This document shows positions 5,292 through 5,871 of a stretch of DNA of 5,871 nt, in pieces. The notes under the pieces are model-generated. The model was not told the DNA's origin, ran no database searches, and saw only the letters and a program-made list of their open reading frames with translations. Source of the stretch: a bacterium (GTDB taxonomy: Bacteria; Bacillota; Negativicutes; Acidaminococcales; Acidaminococcaceae); NCBI GenBank assembly GCA_004562175.1, contig SFRS01000087.1:1-5871 (forward strand), given 5' to 3'. A program made the translations under genes and the position numbers. Position 1 is the first letter of the stretch; every line of letters begins with the position of its first letter.

Positions 5292-5623
5292 CCCTGGGTT
5301 ACAACGCGAATGCTGGTAACCTCGAAAGCCTCAGCAATGGCCGGCAAAATTTCTCTTTCGATATTGGTGCGGTGCAGCTCGCTTTCAGCAACCAGCATAA
5401 TGCGAGTATCAGCATAGTTGATATTGTGCACTCTGCTTACCAAGCGCTTGAAGGTGTCCTCACCAATAATCTCCTTCAGCTTTTGCAGACGAGCAAAAAC
5501 CTCCGGCTTTTCCTTTTGCATTCTAACCTCCAAGGGAGTAAAGGGAATTGTTACCACACGAGCGTCACGAGCCAGGACAAAATTTTCCTCGCCCTCGCCA
5601 GGTACTACTAAATCTTCACGCAT
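5288..5623 (-). CDS. Small protein with DnaA domain I-like (DnaA_N-like) C-terminal region
   Basis: 111-residue soluble protein. Residues about 41-110 follow the DnaA N-terminal domain pattern: amphipathic helix VFARLQKLKEIIGEDTFKRL (42-61), strand with aromatic and aliphatic residues (NINYADTRIMLVAES, 67-81), helix HRTNIEREILPAIAEAF (84-100), then an ending strand (TSIRVVTQ). In DnaA this domain handles self-association and contacts with helicase or regulators; it lacks the AAA+ and DNA-binding domains, all absent here. The first 40 residues (acidic start, then VVTIPFTPLEVRMQ) are unrecognised. The resemblance is a reading by eye and moderate in strength. Start ATG 5623 has GGAGG eight bases upstream (5636-5632). 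Single-gene transcript from the promoter at 5687-5715, divergent from mscL, possibly reading on towards the tRNA because no clear terminator follows. Confidence 0.8.
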   Translation of the reverse strand: MREDLVVPGEGEENFVLARDARVVTIPFTPLEVRMQKEKPEVFARLQKLKEIIGEDTFKRLVSRVHNINYADTRIMLVAESELHRTNIEREILPAIAEAFEVTSIRVVTQG

Positions 5624-5686
5624 TTTCTATTCCTCCATCTTCTGTAATATCAATAAACCTGCTCAAGGCAAGATTTGTTCCCTAAT

Positions 5687-5715
5687 ATTATATGACACAA
5701 AGACTTTTCAGTCAA
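5687..5715 (-). promoter_or_regulatory. Sigma-70/sigma-A promoter for the DnaA-domain-I-like gene
   Basis: On the - strand, TTGACT (5715-5710), a 17-base spacer and TATAAT (5692-5687): eleven of twelve consensus positions. Predicted start near 5680 gives a 5' untranslated region of roughly 57 bases before ATG 5623. Confidence 0.9.
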
Positions 5716-5763
5716 GCAGCAGGAATTTTCACTTTCAGGTAGAATATAAAAAGAAAATATTTT

Positions 5764-5769
5764 AGGAGG
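5764..5769 (+). promoter_or_regulatory. Ribosome binding site of mscL
   Basis: AGGAGG seven bases before ATG 5777, a full-strength Shine-Dalgarno. I see no convincing mscL promoter: TAGAAT at 5740 could be a -10 box, but no matching -35 box is present. Confidence 0.85.
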
Positions 5770-5776
5770 GTGAGTT

Positions 5777-5871
5777 ATGTCTCTCAAAGAAGATTTCAAA
5801 AAATTTGCTATGCGCGGCAATGTTATAGATATGGCCGTTGGCGTAATTATCGGCGGTGCCTTTGGCAAAAT
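5777..5871 (+). CDS. mscL: Large-conductance mechanosensitive channel MscL (3' partial)
   Basis: Homopentameric inner-membrane channel that opens at high membrane tension to release solutes on hypo-osmotic shock. Only the first 31 codons are in the window. They show the amphipathic N-terminal helix ([14 protein letters not shown]) and the start of transmembrane helix 1 with the pore constriction signature ([17 protein letters not shown]), which is diagnostic for MscL. Start ATG 5777 is fixed by AGGAGG seven bases upstream. It is divergent from the - strand gene ending at 5623, with 153 bases between the two start codons. Confidence 0.95.
   Translation, partial: MSLKEDFKKFAMRGNVIDMAVGVIIGGAFGK

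Noticed and set aside
5372..5765. + strand open frames opposite the DnaA-domain-I-like gene
   Set aside because: The - strand frame has a promoter, a GGAGG site and a plausible fold; the + frames have none of these.

Overview
The window looks like a chromosomal housekeeping segment from an anaerobic Firmicute. The evidence is a YqeG-type HAD phosphatase, a YheA/YlbF-family protein, a Gram-positive-type MurB, a two-[4Fe-4S] ferredoxin fused to a nitroreductase, strong purine-rich Shine-Dalgarno sites and near-consensus TTGACA/TATAAT promoters. I lean towards the Negativicutes (a Phascolarctobacterium/Acidaminococcus-like organism), but this rests on general gene content, not on a marker gene.

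Left block, positions 1 to about 4860, + strand: seven tightly packed genes with overlaps or gaps of 20 bases or less. In order they are a HAD phosphatase (yqeG-like, 5' end just outside the window), a carbon-nitrogen hydrolase of the MtnU type, a VanX-type D-Ala-D-Ala dipeptidase with an extra N-terminal domain, a small helical YheA/YlbF-family protein, murB, an unrecognised 129-residue protein and a ferredoxin-nitroreductase fusion. A hairpin with a short T run at 4822-4860 closes the block. No promoter is seen inside it, so the genes are probably one operon started upstream of the window. Two members act on peptidoglycan precursors: MurB makes UDP-MurNAc, and the dipeptidase would hydrolyse D-Ala-D-Ala. 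The others have no obvious shared pathway.

Middle block, 4861-5290: no protein gene. It holds, on the - strand, a tRNA-Pro(CGG) with encoded CCA, its own near-perfect promoter and its own intrinsic terminator. An unexplained region of potential RNA structure (about 5221-5291) lies between the tRNA promoter and the next gene.

Right block, 5288-5871: a - strand gene for a 111-residue protein whose C-terminal two thirds resemble domain I of DnaA, with a clear promoter, is divergent from mscL (+ strand), which runs off the right edge.

The points most worth checking are the stand-alone DnaA-domain-I-like protein, the truncated-looking architecture and odd start of the dipeptidase, the uncharacterised 129-residue protein beside the ferredoxin-nitroreductase, and the possible structured RNA next to the tRNA. 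I do not see a CRISPR array, insertion sequence or defence system.
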